From CAWAHD01 sp963781785 (lineage in GTDB: Bacteria; Planctomycetota; Planctomycetia; Isosphaerales; Isosphaeraceae), in NCBI GenBank assembly GCA_963781785.1, contig CAWAHD010000001.1, positions 2,170,001 through 2,234,000 on the forward strand: DNA of 64,000 bases, in the 5' to 3' direction. The translations under genes and the position numbers were made by a program. Shown here in pieces: positions 21,601 through 30,797 of the stretch (the first letter of the stretch is position 1; every line of letters starts with the position of its first letter). Under the pieces are notes generated by a model that saw only the letters and a program-made list of their open reading frames with translations, had not been told where the DNA came from and did no database searches.

Positions 21601-22011
21601 GGTTTGGCTCCTTTCCTGAGAGGACACGAGCAAGTGTACGCAGCCGGGTTTCAAAAGTCAAAACTTGAAATCTGTAACGGCAAGAAACGCCAGGTGTGAG
21701 CGGCGTGCAATGGGAAAAGGGACAGGCACTGCGTGAGCGCATCCGGGCCGCCCCGCCGCCAACCTCAAGTATGCCCGCCCCGGCTCGAAGTCAGGCGCGA
21801 CCGTCCGAATGTTGCTGACTCCCAGCGATCCGAACCGTTTTGCTATGAGAAGGTTGCCTCAGTCGACCTGGACCCGTTCACCCGGGCATGCCGGCGTCGC
21901 AGTGTCTGTCGTTTCTGCCCAATGAGCTTTTTTTCGTCCGCTCGGGATAGATCCGTCCCTTCCGTCTACACTACTTTTAGAGGACGGATAACTGCGATTG
22001 GAGGCCTGCGA
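21601..22011. other. Divergent intergenic region
   Basis: Between the AKR and ECF sigma genes. Contains the phrase GGGAAAAGGGACAGGCAC near 21712, frequently a leftover of REP/RAYT sequences. No gene or clear promoter boxes seen. Confidence 0.45.
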
Positions 22012-23463
22012 GTGGCGAGAAGTCTGCGTGGCGGTGTCTGGCGACACGCACACACGCTCTTCCATGAAGGCGTGATCGGGGACGTCGCCGACGAACAGTT
22101 ACTCGAGCGATTCGTGACCGCACACGGTGAGGGCGGCGAAAGGGCGTTCGAGGCTCTGATCGAGCGACACGGTCCGATGGTGCTCCGCGTCTGCCGCACG
22201 ATCCTTCGCGACAGACACGACGCCGAGGACGCCTTTCAGGCGACATTCATGGCCCTGGCGCGCCAGGCCGCTTCGATCCGAAGCCGAGCCTCCGTGGCCA
22301 GTTGGCTCCACGGGGTCGCCCGCCGTGTGGCCTTTTATGCTCGATCGGCCGCGTCTCGGCGTCGCGAGTCTGAGCGGAAGGCCGCCGATCTGGCCGAGCG
22401 ATCCGTGGCCGAGCCCCGGTGGGATGACCTCGCTCAGGTGGTAGACGAGGAGATCGATCAGCTTCCGGAGCGGTATCGTGCGCCGATCGTCCTCTGTGAC
22501 ATGGAGGGCCTGACCGAAGGGCAAGCAGCGCAGCGATTGGCGCGGCCTGTCGGGACGATCCGCAGCCAGCTTACCCGAGGGCGGCAGCGGTTGCGCAGCC
22601 GGCTCATTCGCCGGGGTCTGGCTCCTCCGTCGGTTGTGTTGGTCATCGCGCGCGCCGGCAGTCCTGCAAACGCGGTCGTTGCGTCTGCGCTGGTCAGTTC
22701 GACGATTCAGTCCGCGCTGCAATTCGCAGTGGAGAGGGCGACAACGGCTGGGATGTTCTCGGCCTCAGCCCCGGCTACGGCGGCCGCGCTCGCAGAGGGA
22801 TTCCTGGGGAGTATTCTCATGGCTCGGATCAAGATTGCGGCGATGGCGGCATTGGTGGCGATCGCGATCGGAACAGTCGGTGCATTTGCGCTCGAGCAGC
22901 AGGGCGATAAGTCCCGGCCGACGAGCGATGCCAAGCAGGAATTACTCGACCTGACCCATGCCTGGGGGAAAGCTCTTGTCGAATCGGACGTGGGAACAAT
23001 GGACCGGCTGCTGGCGTATGAGTTGATCGGCACCGATCCGACCGGGTGCCTCTGGGACAAGTCAAAGTATCTGGATCACGTGAGAAGGAACGCCTTCCAC
23101 AACGACACGTGCGAGTTCAGGGACACCAAGATCCAGGTCTACGGGGACGCGGCGGTGGTGACCGGTGAAGCGTGGTCCAACGTCAGCAAGGGGTCGCCGT
23201 ACGTCGTGGAGCGGGGATACGTCAGGGAACGGAGTACGAGAACATGGATCAGGCGCCACGGAACGTGGCAGTGTGTCGCGTATCAAACGATGGTCATCGC
23301 CTCGGGTGAGGGTGACGCTCCCGCGCAACCGGGCACTCGGTGCCCGCCTCAAAACGATGACATTCTCCCAACAGGACCCGGGAACCGTTGGCGCGAGATC
23401 GTGCCGTATCTTGGAAAAGCGGGACGGGTCCGATATTGTCAAGCCAGGCGAGCTTCCTGCTAG
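22012..23463 (+). CDS. ECF sigma factor with C-terminal membrane segment and SnoaL-like domain
   Basis: 483 residues. Region 2: ERHGPMVLRVCRTILRDRHD, then AEDAFQATFMALARQA, which includes the DAEDAFQ core. Region 4: LPERYRAPIVLCDMEGLTEG, QAAQRLARPVGTIRSQLTRG. It then departs from a plain sigma factor: a hydrophobic helix (KIAAMAALVAIAIGTVGAF, about residues 273-291) and a SnoaL/DUF4440-like alpha+beta domain (LLDLTHAWGKALVESD, AAVVTGEAW, GTWQCVAYQT). Start GTG 22012 has GGAGG 7 nt upstream; the open frame continues back to 21733 without conserved sequence. The last ~45 residues after VIASGEG look unrelated and may be read-through into the repeat. Likely a sigma factor controlled by its own C-terminal domain (inferred). 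Confidence 0.85.
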   Translation: MARSLRGGVWRHAHTLFHEGVIGDVADEQLLERFVTAHGEGGERAFEALIERHGPMVLRVCRTILRDRHDAEDAFQATFMALARQAASIRSRASVASWLHGVARRVAFYARSAASRRRESERKAADLAERSVAEPRWDDLAQVVDEEIDQLPERYRAPIVLCDMEGLTEGQAAQRLARPVGTIRSQLTRGRQRLRSRLIRRGLAPPSVVLVIARAGSPANAVVASALVSSTIQSALQFAVERATTAGMFSASAPATAAALAEGFLGSILMARIKIAAMAALVAIAIGTVGAFALEQQGDKSRPTSDAKQELLDLTHAWGKALVESDVGTMDRLLAYELIGTDPTGCLWDKSKYLDHVRRNAFHNDTCEFRDTKIQVYGDAAVVTGEAWSNVSKGSPYVVERGYVRERSTRTWIRRHGTWQCVAYQTMVIASGEGDAPAQPGTRCPPQNDDILPTGPGNRWREIVPYLGKAGRVRYCQARRASC

Positions 23464-23497
23464 CCTATTCTACCAAAAACGGACCCGTCCCGCTTTT
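23415..23497. repeat. 18-bp perfect inverted repeat at the end of the sigma gene
   Basis: AAAAGCGGGACGGGTCCG (23415-23432) and its exact reverse complement (23480-23497), 47 nt apart. The left arm plus GATATTG is echoed at 17707-17727, so this is a repeat family rather than a private terminator, though it could serve as one. Confidence 0.7.
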
Positions 23498-23554
23498 CGT
23501 GGCGGCTTGCATCATGCAACATATGTGGCCGGCCGGGTCTGCGGAACCGCGCGT

Positions 23555-23860
23555 TCAACCGTCGTCGGGCTCGCCCATGTGCGTGGCGATTTGCCAGGTG
23601 TTACCCCACCGGTCTAGAACCATACAACGGCGGTCCCCGTAGGGCATGTCGCATGGCTCTTCGAGAGCTCGCGCACCGGCATCGAGGGCGCGTTGATACG
23701 CGGCGTCGGCGTCGCTCACGTATACGTAAAGAAAGGCCGTCATCGGGCCACGAGACCCGGCGTCGCTGATCATCACAACCGAGTCGCCGATTCTGACTTC
23801 GGATGGACGGGCGTTCCGATATTCTCCCGTTCCCCCGAATACGTGCTTGACGAAGTCCAC
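23555..23860 (-). CDS. VOC/glyoxalase-family protein, probably 5' truncated
   Basis: 101 residues. Contains the second half of a PhnB/YdcR-like VOC domain: DFVKHVFGG, VRIGDSVVMISD, FLYVYVSDADAAYQRALDAG, ARALEEPCDMPYGDRRCMVL, DRWGNTWQIATH, with the metal-binding Glu/His positions near the end. Complete family members are 130-150 residues and begin about 25-30 residues earlier with a strand-and-helix segment (IDFY...). Upstream of GTG 23860 no frame supplies it. Either the start is lost or the gene is a fragment. Confidence 0.6.
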   Translation of the reverse strand: MDFVKHVFGGTGEYRNARPSEVRIGDSVVMISDAGSRGPMTAFLYVYVSDADAAYQRALDAGARALEEPCDMPYGDRRCMVLDRWGNTWQIATHMGEPDDG

Positions 23861-24087
23861 AGTTGCTCAAATCGGTTTTCGAGGATGACTTACCGAAATG
23901 TGCTGTTCCATTCACGCCCCATGCCGCCCACGGGACCGCGGTGTGGATCCAGAGCGCCGTGGTCTCGAGCTGGGTTATCGATCGCGGAAGTACGGAGAAC
24001 GTTCCGGGGCTAGGCATACTCGGCACCAACTCGATAAGATGCGTAAAGTGTCTGGATGCAGCCACGGCATGCGCGAGGGCAACTGTC

Positions 24088-24714
24088 ATGTTCATAAAGG
24101 TGATTCACTGGTTTACGCACGCCATTAAGTACAAGGTGGAGCATGTGCACGTCTCCTACTTGACCAGCCATATCGATCATTCGAAGCCGTCGGTGGGCGT
24201 GCTGCACACCACCGAGACCTCGTTCGAAAGTGCCCTCCAAGAGTTCAAGACCAAGTTCGCGCCGCATTTCCTGGTGGGCAAGGGCCGCATCATCCAGTTT
24301 GCACCGCTGGGGAAAATGTCGCACGCGCTCGAGCACAACAAGGGTACGGTCGAGACAAACCGTTGGGCTCGCGTCCAGATCGAGATTACCGCCAAGTCGC
24401 AACTGGATCTCTGGAAGCCCGACGACGAGACGTTCGAAACGCTGGCCGCGCTGGTCGCGGTCGTCTCCGATGCAGCAAATATCCCGCTCAAGCGCCTCTG
24501 GCCCGACCAACTGGACAAAAAGGTCGTCTGGGCGACAAAACAAAATCCGCGCCGCACGCAGAACGTGTGGGGCAAGGAAGCCGGCTGGTTCGGGCATATC
24601 GAAATTCCGGGCAACAGCCATTGGGACCCCGGTTCGCTGAACTACACGGCGCTTTTTGCGAGGGCCCAGGAATTGTTCAAGGCCCGGTACGGCCGAGCGC
24701 TGAGTGCGGGGTAG
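24088..24714 (+). CDS. N-acetylmuramoyl-L-alanine amidase (AmpD/PGRP fold)
   Basis: 208 residues. Zinc amidase that cuts the bond between N-acetylmuramic acid and L-alanine in peptidoglycan. Ligand motifs: GVLHTTET (His at about residue 37), and NSHWDPGSLNYTALF near the C-terminus with the HxDPG-type His and Asp. The frame is open back to 23863 but that part is not conserved; ATG 24088 gives a natural N-terminus. No signal peptide seen. Role in wall turnover, competition or phage remnant cannot be told apart. Confidence 0.82.
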   Translation: MFIKVIHWFTHAIKYKVEHVHVSYLTSHIDHSKPSVGVLHTTETSFESALQEFKTKFAPHFLVGKGRIIQFAPLGKMSHALEHNKGTVETNRWARVQIEITAKSQLDLWKPDDETFETLAALVAVVSDAANIPLKRLWPDQLDKKVVWATKQNPRRTQNVWGKEAGWFGHIEIPGNSHWDPGSLNYTALFARAQELFKARYGRALSAG

Positions 24715-25195
24715 TGCGGCCGCGAAGATCAACGACACGCAATGCAATTAATCGCGCGGGGCATCCGCCCAGATTGGCCAGGTGGTGCACCCCCAGATGA
24801 GCGGCGACCTCAATCGTCGCCTTTCGCTCAGCGAAAGTACGTGCGGGCGCATGAAATTGCCGCAGTTGGATCTGGTGCGAGAGGGATTCCAGACACCGAC
24901 CGATTCGCCGCGTCCCCCTGCGTATCCAGAGATCCGCATTTCATTGACTGGCGGAAGGTTGGCTGAATTACGGCCCACGTTCAGGCAACCAATCGGCGCA
25001 CATCGGATTGCCTGCAAGCACGGCCGGCCGGAAGGAGGGGTGTCTGGAAACCTTGGCTGGCCGAAACGACGGTGTATGGCAACTTCCGATGATGGAAGGA
25101 CAGTCGTTCCCATCCGGGAGGCTCTACCATGGCAAGAGTCCCGCGGCATTCGGCGATGCGGGCCGGCCCGGTCGACCGAGGCGACAACATCCCCT
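24715..25195. other. Gene-free stretch holding repeat copy B
   Basis: No supportable gene. Contains copy B of the palindromic repeat (24889-25047). Confidence 0.6.
24889..25047 (+). repeat. 158-bp palindromic repeat, copy B
   Basis: CCAGACACCG to GGGTGTCTGG. Differs from the consensus by scattered substitutions and one extra G before the right end. Confidence 0.9.
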
Positions 25196-27169
25196 TCATT
25201 CCGCCCGCAGGGCCCGTCGGTCGCGGTAGCGGCTTCCCAGGGCCAGGCCGGACCCACCGGCCAGGCTGATCCCGCCGCCGGCGAACGCCAGCCAGTACCA
25301 TTCGAGGACCGCACCGGTTGGGGGTTCGTCGACCTGCTTCCAGATGATCTCGCCGGGCTGCAGGCGGGCCAGAAACGGTTCCTCGGCGAACTCGGATTCC
25401 GGAATCGGGCCGAAGCGGCACTCCGTGACCTCAAGGCGTGCCGACAGCTTCCGCGGGGTTGATTCGACGTCCGTCGCGGTGATCACCTGAAAGATCGGCC
25501 GTCCTCCCTGGCGGTCGTATTCGTATCGGCCCTCGAACGACCCGTCCCACTGATCTGCGCGCTCGGAACGGACCACGAACATCTCATCCGCGTCGAAGAC
25601 GAACGTACAATCCTCTCGGTGGACCTTGACCTCGGGACTTGTCCGCAGCCGGAGCGTCACGAGGCGGTGGCCGTCGCTGGTCGTGGATTTGAGCTCGGCG
25701 ACTTCATAGTCGGTCGAGAAACCGGCGAGCTTGGGTTCCTGGGGATACCGCAGTAAGACCATCCCGCCATTGCACGCCCTCCGATAGGATTGCTCAAGCG
25801 AGCTGCGCGGGACTTCACTGATCGTCCAGGGCTCGTTTGGCGACCGGAGGCTCCGCCGAGCCTCGATCGAACGGTCCGGGCCCGCGAGATACGCCAGGTC
25901 ATTCCGCCTGTCGGTCAAGCGGACGCGGGCCAGCGGGCCGGAGCGGACAAGCTCTTGCCGCTGTTCGTAGCGCGGCTGGGCACCTTGGCCGTCGCTGTAG
26001 GTGCGATAGACCGTCGTGAGCCGCACGTGATCATACGGGGCGAGCAGGCGCTTGGCCGCGGCGAAGTAGTCGGCCAGGAACGCATCCCAGGCGGCGGGGT
26101 CGATGCTGGGATCGATCTTGAGGCTCTTGAGCCAGACGCGGGTCGGCGGGTCGGCACGCCGGACGATCTGCTCGGTATCCGCCCAGTAGGCGGCGTCAAG
26201 TTCGTCGAGGCCGATCCCCAGAGTGGCGCGGCAGTCGGCCTCGAACGTGGCCTGCTGCCAAGTCGTGTACAGCTTCAAGAATCGCTCGGGACCGTACACC
26301 CGGAGGAGGTAGTTGACGAGCGGGGCACCCTGGTTATAGGCCGCCGGACCCGAATACCAGTACCAATCCGGGGCGACCAGTTGTCGGAGGGTCAAGCTCT
26401 GCCCTTTCTCGCGGTCGTCCCAGGCGGTGCAGGCCAGTTCTTCTGCGGACGTCCCCTGGTTGGCCTGCGCCCACCCTTCCATCAGGACCCTCGGTGGGTC
26501 GCTCCGGGCCGTCCAGTTCCGGGTGATGACGCAGTGGGCGACTTCGTGGCGGTCCATGTCCGTCAGGCCGTCGGCGCCGCGCTGCAGGTGCCAGCCGACA
26601 TCGGTCCCGATCGCCGTGTCGTAAATGGCGCAGCTCCGCAGGCCGAAGATCGGCCCCCGATACCAGACGATCGGCCAGGTCGCGGATTGGCCAAGCCGGG
26701 CCAGCGCGGCTTCGACGTGCCGGTCCATCGCGGTCACCTGGGCCCGAGCGTCCTCGGCCGGCGCTCCGACCATCGTCACCCACTTCCCCCGCGTCCGCTC
26801 CGGATAGAACCAGCGCGCTTCCAGGTCCACGAGGGGCCGGGCCAGCGGCGAGAAGACCTTGGTCGCCCACCCGGGGAGCACATGGCGGTCGAACGCCGGT
26901 CGCATCGCCATCAGGATGTGCCCGGCCAGGAACCAGAACGGCGCCGTCCCCACGAGCAGGCCCGCCAGAGCCCGGTCGCGTCGGGGGCCGCGGATCAGGC
27001 GGACGATCGCCGCGATCACCAGGCCGAGCCCCGCCGCGAACATGAGGACCGACAAGCCGACCCCGAAAACCGGGTTCGCGTTCCAGATCCCCGAGGCGGT
27101 CAGTGCCGTCGCCAGGCCGAGGGCCCCGAGCCAGGCACCCCAGACGGTGCATGCCCATCGAGCTAGCAT
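25196..27169 (-). CDS. Membrane protein with HExxH-type peptidase domain
   Basis: 657 residues. Three or four N-terminal transmembrane helices (ACTVWGAWLGALGLATAL, VGLSVLMFAAGLGLVIAAIV, LAGLLVGTAPFWFLAGHIL) are followed by a soluble part with DMDRHEVAHCVITRNW and, 13 residues later, MEGWAQANQG. This is the gluzincin layout HExxH...E of peptidase-MA-like zinc proteases. A long beta-rich region and a final hydrophobic helix near the C-terminus (WYWLAFAGGGISLAGGSG) follow. I use ATG 27169; GTG 27181 and an upstream ATG at 27292 are possible. No neighbour on the same strand. Substrate unknown. Confidence 0.75.
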   Translation of the reverse strand: MLARWACTVWGAWLGALGLATALTASGIWNANPVFGVGLSVLMFAAGLGLVIAAIVRLIRGPRRDRALAGLLVGTAPFWFLAGHILMAMRPAFDRHVLPGWATKVFSPLARPLVDLEARWFYPERTRGKWVTMVGAPAEDARAQVTAMDRHVEAALARLGQSATWPIVWYRGPIFGLRSCAIYDTAIGTDVGWHLQRGADGLTDMDRHEVAHCVITRNWTARSDPPRVLMEGWAQANQGTSAEELACTAWDDREKGQSLTLRQLVAPDWYWYSGPAAYNQGAPLVNYLLRVYGPERFLKLYTTWQQATFEADCRATLGIGLDELDAAYWADTEQIVRRADPPTRVWLKSLKIDPSIDPAAWDAFLADYFAAAKRLLAPYDHVRLTTVYRTYSDGQGAQPRYEQRQELVRSGPLARVRLTDRRNDLAYLAGPDRSIEARRSLRSPNEPWTISEVPRSSLEQSYRRACNGGMVLLRYPQEPKLAGFSTDYEVAELKSTTSDGHRLVTLRLRTSPEVKVHREDCTFVFDADEMFVVRSERADQWDGSFEGRYEYDRQGGRPIFQVITATDVESTPRKLSARLEVTECRFGPIPESEFAEEPFLARLQPGEIIWKQVDEPPTGAVLEWYWLAFAGGGISLAGGSGLALGSRYRDRRALRAE

Positions 27170-27649
27170 CGGCAGACTCACGGCCAGGAGGTTAGCGGGC
27201 CCGACGTTCCATCGGGATGAGTCGAGCTTGCGCCCTGTCGCAGTCGAGCATGATCGACCGAATATCCGTTTTTCAGGCGACGACCAAGGCATTAGTCTGA
27301 CGGACGTCGGAAGGGTCTGTCAACCTGGTTTGGCCGAGCGGTTGGATCATGCAGAGCGGACCGGCAAAAGCCTTCCTCAGGATGTGCATCCGCTGAACCT
27401 CGTTCCGCTCGGCGGCTCGGCTTCGCCCGCCACCTTGGGGATTCCGAGCTGACTATTGCCAGTCGTCAGGTGCCCGAACCTGTGCGACCCCCGTCGGTGG
27501 CTAATCTTCCCGCATTCCCTGCTCGCTTGCCGCCAAAGAATCGCGCACAACCGGTTCTGCAAATCGGCTATGATCTTGAGTGCCCCCATTCTCCTCCTCG
27601 TGAAAGCAACGATCTCGCGACTTGAAATGAGCATGGAATCGGCAAGGCG
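27170..27649. other. Gene-free stretch
   Basis: Only unsupported short ORFs. Nothing recognised. Confidence 0.45.
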
Positions 27650-28261
27650 ATGACCAGGCGTATGCATACCAAATTGATTCGCACGATCTTTGAACGCGGA
27701 TGCTATTCCGATGCGGGACGCGATGCAATCGCACAGCTTGTGAGCGGCGGCGAATCCGCACTTGATGCGTTTTTGCTGGCTCACGATCATCCCCCGCAAT
27801 CTCATCTTCATCCTCGTGATCTATTGGACACGATTTCTGATGTCTACGCTTGGTTCGCCCGACAGAATGCAGACGCCTTGATCGACCGATTTGAGTCAGG
27901 CAAGATCGACGCTTTCACGGTCTTCTGGTCACTTGGCGCAGCAACGGGAGAACGCTCGATCGACGTCTTGATCGCCGGTCTCAAAAGCAAAGACAAGTGG
28001 AGTCGATGGGCGGCGGCAGAATCGTTGATTCAACGGAAGTGCATACGAGCTGCAGCACCACTTATTGACCGATTGAATGACCGCTCGAGTTTGGTGAGGT
28101 TTGTCATTGTGGAGGCGATGAGATCGAACAGGAAGTTCCGACGCCCGGAAGCCGTACCGGCACTGGAACGTCTCATCGCCAGCAAGTCGACTCAGAAATA
28201 TCCGGGTGCTTTCAAGATGGCAAAGGAAGTCGTGCGACTGATCAAAAACGAATCGTTGTAA
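27650..28261 (+). CDS. HEAT-repeat-like protein
   Basis: 203 residues, helical throughout. Repeated units of the HEAT/PBS-lyase kind are visible: DVLIAGLKSKDKWSRWAAAE, SLIQRKCIRAAAPLIDRLND, RSSLVRFVIVEAMRSNRKFR, AVPALERLIASKS. Such small solenoids bind proteins. Many stand-alone copies in accessory regions are immunity proteins, but nothing here proves that. Start ATG 27650; base composition is lower in GC than most of the window, suggesting acquisition. Its stop is 9 bp before repeat copy C. Confidence 0.7.
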   Translation: MTRRMHTKLIRTIFERGCYSDAGRDAIAQLVSGGESALDAFLLAHDHPPQSHLHPRDLLDTISDVYAWFARQNADALIDRFESGKIDAFTVFWSLGAATGERSIDVLIAGLKSKDKWSRWAAAESLIQRKCIRAAAPLIDRLNDRSSLVRFVIVEAMRSNRKFRRPEAVPALERLIASKSTQKYPGAFKMAKEVVRLIKNESL

Positions 28262-28269
28262 GTGGGATT

Positions 28270-28427
28270 CCAGACACCCAGGGATTCGCCGCGTCCCCCT
28301 GGGTATCAAGACACCCGCGTTTCATTGCCTGGCTGAAGGTCGGGTGAATTTTGGCGCACATTCAGGCAACCACTAGGCGCGCATCGGGTTGCCTGCACGC
28401 ACGGCCGGCCGGAAGGAGGGTGTCCGG
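28270..28427 (+). repeat. 158-bp palindromic repeat, copy C
   Basis: CCAGACACCC to GGGTGTCCGG, then CAACCC. Left border of the UPF0175/DUF3368 toxin-antitoxin segment. Confidence 0.92.
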
Positions 28428-28492
28428 CAACCCTTGACTCTGAGGTTGGCATGCAACTTCTGGTAAAGTGTTAGCACAGAAGGAGGTGCCGC

Positions 28493-28801
28493 ATGGCAAA
28501 CGTCACGCTAGATATTCCCGACGATGTTCTCGTCAAGTTGAAGAGCGGCGGCGTCGAGCCCGGCAGGGCATTGCGCCTGGCGGCCGCGTTTTCCCTATGC
28601 CGCGGGGGAGAGTTGTCCACGAGTCAGGCCGCGCGCTTGGCCGGGCTAGCGTACGCGGATTTCCTCGAGGCGGCTGCTCGAGCGAAGTTCGAGTTGTTCC
28701 CGGTGAATCTCGAGGAGCTCAAGGAGGAGACCAGCGTTGGTTACACTCTGGGTCGTCAATGCGTCGCCGGTGATCCTGCTGGTCCGGGTCGGGCAACTTG
28801 A
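28493..28801 (+). CDS. UPF0175 family antitoxin
   Basis: 102 residues. Starts MANVTLDIPDDVLVKLKSG and contains the helix-turn-helix-like ELSTSQAARLAGLAYADFLE, AAARAKFELFP typical of UPF0175 proteins that pair with DUF3368/PIN toxins. AGAAGGAGG lies just before ATG 28493. The family usually ends soon after FPVNLEELKEE; here the frame runs 65 bases into the toxin gene, giving an unusual tail. It probably neutralises the downstream toxin and represses the operon. Confidence 0.82.
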   Translation: MANVTLDIPDDVLVKLKSGGVEPGRALRLAAAFSLCRGGELSTSQAARLAGLAYADFLEAAARAKFELFPVNLEELKEETSVGYTLGRQCVAGDPAGPGRAT

Positions 28802-29222
28802 CCTGTTGCAGCGACTGGGGCCCCGCGTGGTGATTCCCGAAGCTGCGGTTCTGGAAATCCAGCGCAAAGGGCCTGCCGATCCGGCTGTGCAAGCGCTGGC
28901 GCAGGCGACCTGGTTGACGGCGGTCGATCCAGGACCGATTCCGGCCCGAATTGGGGCGTTCGGCTTGGGGCCTGGCGAATCCGCGGTCCTGGCTTACGCC
29001 CTCGCCAATCCCGGCAGCGGGGCCATCGTGGATGACCAGGCCGCGCGGAAGGCCGCGGCGGTTCTCAGTATTGCCCATCAGGGTACGCTAGGCGTGGTTT
29101 TATTCGCCAAGACACAAGGGATCATTTCGGCCGCCCGTCCCATCGTCGAGCAACTTCGTCAGCACGGCATGTTCTTGTCCGACCAGGTGATGAATCAAGC
29201 ATTGAGCCAGGTTGGAGAGTAG
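28737..29222 (+). CDS. DUF3368 family PIN-like toxin
   Basis: 161 residues. PIN-type RNase fold: VVNASPVILLVRVGQLDLL (first acidic site replaced by Asn-Ala-Ser as is common in this family), VVIPEAAVLEIQRKG, FGLGPGESAVLAYAL with conserved Glu, and GAIVDDQAARKAAAVLSI with the Asp pair, then GTLGVVLFAKTQG. Start TTG 28737 has AAGGAGGA 8 nt upstream and overlaps the antitoxin by 65 bp, indicating translational coupling. The stop is 20 bp before repeat copy D. Confidence 0.82.
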   Translation: MVTLWVVNASPVILLVRVGQLDLLQRLGPRVVIPEAAVLEIQRKGPADPAVQALAQATWLTAVDPGPIPARIGAFGLGPGESAVLAYALANPGSGAIVDDQAARKAAAVLSIAHQGTLGVVLFAKTQGIISAARPIVEQLRQHGMFLSDQVMNQALSQVGE

Positions 29223-29242
29223 CCAGTGGACCGAGGGGGATT

Positions 29243-29400
29243 CCAGACACCCAGGGATTCGCCGCGTCCCCCTGGGTATCAAGGCACCCGCATTCGCTTG
29301 ACTGGCTGAAGGTTGGGGGAATTACGGCGCACATTCAGGCATCCAATAGGCGCGCATCGGATCTCCTGCACGCACGGCCGGCCAGAAGCAGGATGTCTGG
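29243..29400 (+). repeat. 158-bp palindromic repeat, copy D
   Basis: CCAGACACCC to GGATGTCTGG, then CAACCC. Right border of the UPF0175/DUF3368 segment. Confidence 0.92.
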
Positions 29401-29449
29401 CAACCCTTAGCGAACCCGGAAGACGACCGGCCATCGCCCTGGCACGCTA

Positions 29450-29809
29450 CTAAGCCGAAGCCAGATCCGCTGTCTTTTTGGTCGGATCCCCGATCGGGCA
29501 GGGCGCGGCCTTTAACGCCTTGATGAGATCGGCGGCGTTCGATCCTCGGGCATCCCAATCGTGATCCGCGAGTGGGACCGCCGCCATTGTGCCGGAATCT
29601 CCATGATCTGGTAGATCATCCGCTGTGATATCGTGTTTAAACATTGCCGTTATCGTACGCATTTGCTCTTCGGAAAGGATCGCCCCAGAGACGCTTTCCT
29701 TGAGTATTTTCACGGACGTCGGCCCGCACGAACTCCCCTTCTGCTGCTGGTCGAACTTGAACCAACGGTTGTCGGTATCTTTAACGTTCCATCTTGTGAA
29801 CCCGGGCAT
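29450..29809 (-). pseudogene. Papain-like (C39-type) cysteine peptidase fragment
   Basis: 119 residues. QQQKGSSCGPTSVKILKE is the Q...CGP(A/T)S nucleophile motif of C39-type peptidases and related transglutaminase folds. The catalytic His and Asp would come 70-100 residues later, but the frame ends at 29450, 50 bp from repeat copy D. The gene looks cut at its 3' end by whatever brought the repeat. Start ATG 29809 gives MPGFTRWNVKDTDNRWFKFD. Confidence 0.5.
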
Positions 29810-30220
29810 CTCGTCAAGTCCTTACGCAAGAAGCTGAGGAATGGAACGAACACGAAGGGCGATGACTTGATCCGATACTGCCCGGACGACCTTCGTGGGC
29901 CGACCGAGTTAGTCACGGATCGGGTCAATCACCGTGATATCAGCAGAGCTCCAGGGCTCGGTCATGTCACCACTTGAGGGCGGGACCTGGCTCGACCTTG
30001 TTTTGCGAGCGAGTGCCAATACCGCTCAACGGAGCATGGCTATTGACGAAGTCACGCCTCCGGACCTTATGGGACAGACTCTAAGCCGTTACGGCTTGCG
30101 TTCGGGAGACAGACAGAAAAGCGGAATTTCAGCCACGGATGGAACACGGATGAAACACGGATAGGATGCAGGGTGGCGAGGAGTCGGTCCCGGTGACTTA
30201 CGACGATGGGGTAAACAGCC
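29810..30220. other. Gene-free stretch of relics
   Basis: No supportable gene. The end (30122-30220) is a leader repeat (ATGGAACACGGATGAAACAC ... GAGTCGGTCCCG) found again at 32514-32600. Confidence 0.5.
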
Positions 30221-30307
30221 ATGGTGCTGGAGCATGGGGAGATCACCGAACAAATCATCGGCGCGGCATTCGAGGTGTACTCGATCCTTGGGTCCCAGGT
30301 CGCATGA
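30221..30307 (+). pseudogene. GxxExxY-family protein, N-terminal fragment
   Basis: 28 codons: MVLEHGEITEQIIGAAFEVY, SILGSQVA, stop. This is the beginning of the GxxExxY family (PD-(D/E)xK nuclease-like, genes often set among CACGGATGAA repeats). The Glu of GAAFEVY matches the family signature. The rest of the gene is missing; repeats follow directly. Confidence 0.6.
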
Positions 30308-30344
30308 TCACAGTCGTGTTATTATAGATATATATTCAATCATC

Positions 30345-30639
30345 GTTTCATCCGTGGCTGAGGATGCCGTTTGCAACGGCGCTTACCGATCGAGGCGGGG
30401 TCAGCCGAGGCCACTGAAGAAGTTGCGCTCGCAGCCTGCAGGTGGGATGATCAGTGGTGTGTCCCCATCTGTATCCGTGTTCAATCCGTGTTTCATCCGT
30501 GGCTGAAAATGCCGTTTGCAACGGCGCTTACCGATCGAGGCGGCGTGAGCAGAGGCCTCCGACCAAATCCTGCTGGACGCTTCCAGGTGGCATGATGACT
30601 GGTGTGTCCCTATCTGTATCCGTGTTCAATCCGGGATTT
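30345..30639 (-). repeat. 145-bp tandem repeats, two units (minus orientation)
   Basis: Two consecutive units built of ATCCGTGTTTCATCCGTGGC, TTGCAACGGCGCTTACCGAT and CAGTGGTGTGTCCC. The same units occur in the opposite orientation at 35599-35910. Directly abuts repeat copy E. Confidence 0.85.
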
Positions 30640-30797
30640 CCAGACACCCAGAGATTCGCCGCGTCCCCCTGGGTATCAAGACACCCGCATTTCATTGACT
30701 GGCTAAACGTTGGCTGAATTACGGCGCACATTCAGGCAACGAACAGTCGAGCATCGGATTGCCTGCACGCACGGCCGGCCGGAAGGAGGGTGTCTGG
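30640..30797 (+). repeat. 158-bp palindromic repeat, copy E
   Basis: CCAGACACCC to GGGTGTCTGG, then CAACCC. Left border of the PIN/HTH toxin-antitoxin segment. Confidence 0.92.

Noticed and set aside
25790..27166. 458-codon plus-strand ORF opposite the membrane peptidase
   Set aside because: Arg/Pro/Asp-rich antisense shadow; the minus strand has transmembrane helices and an HExxH motif.
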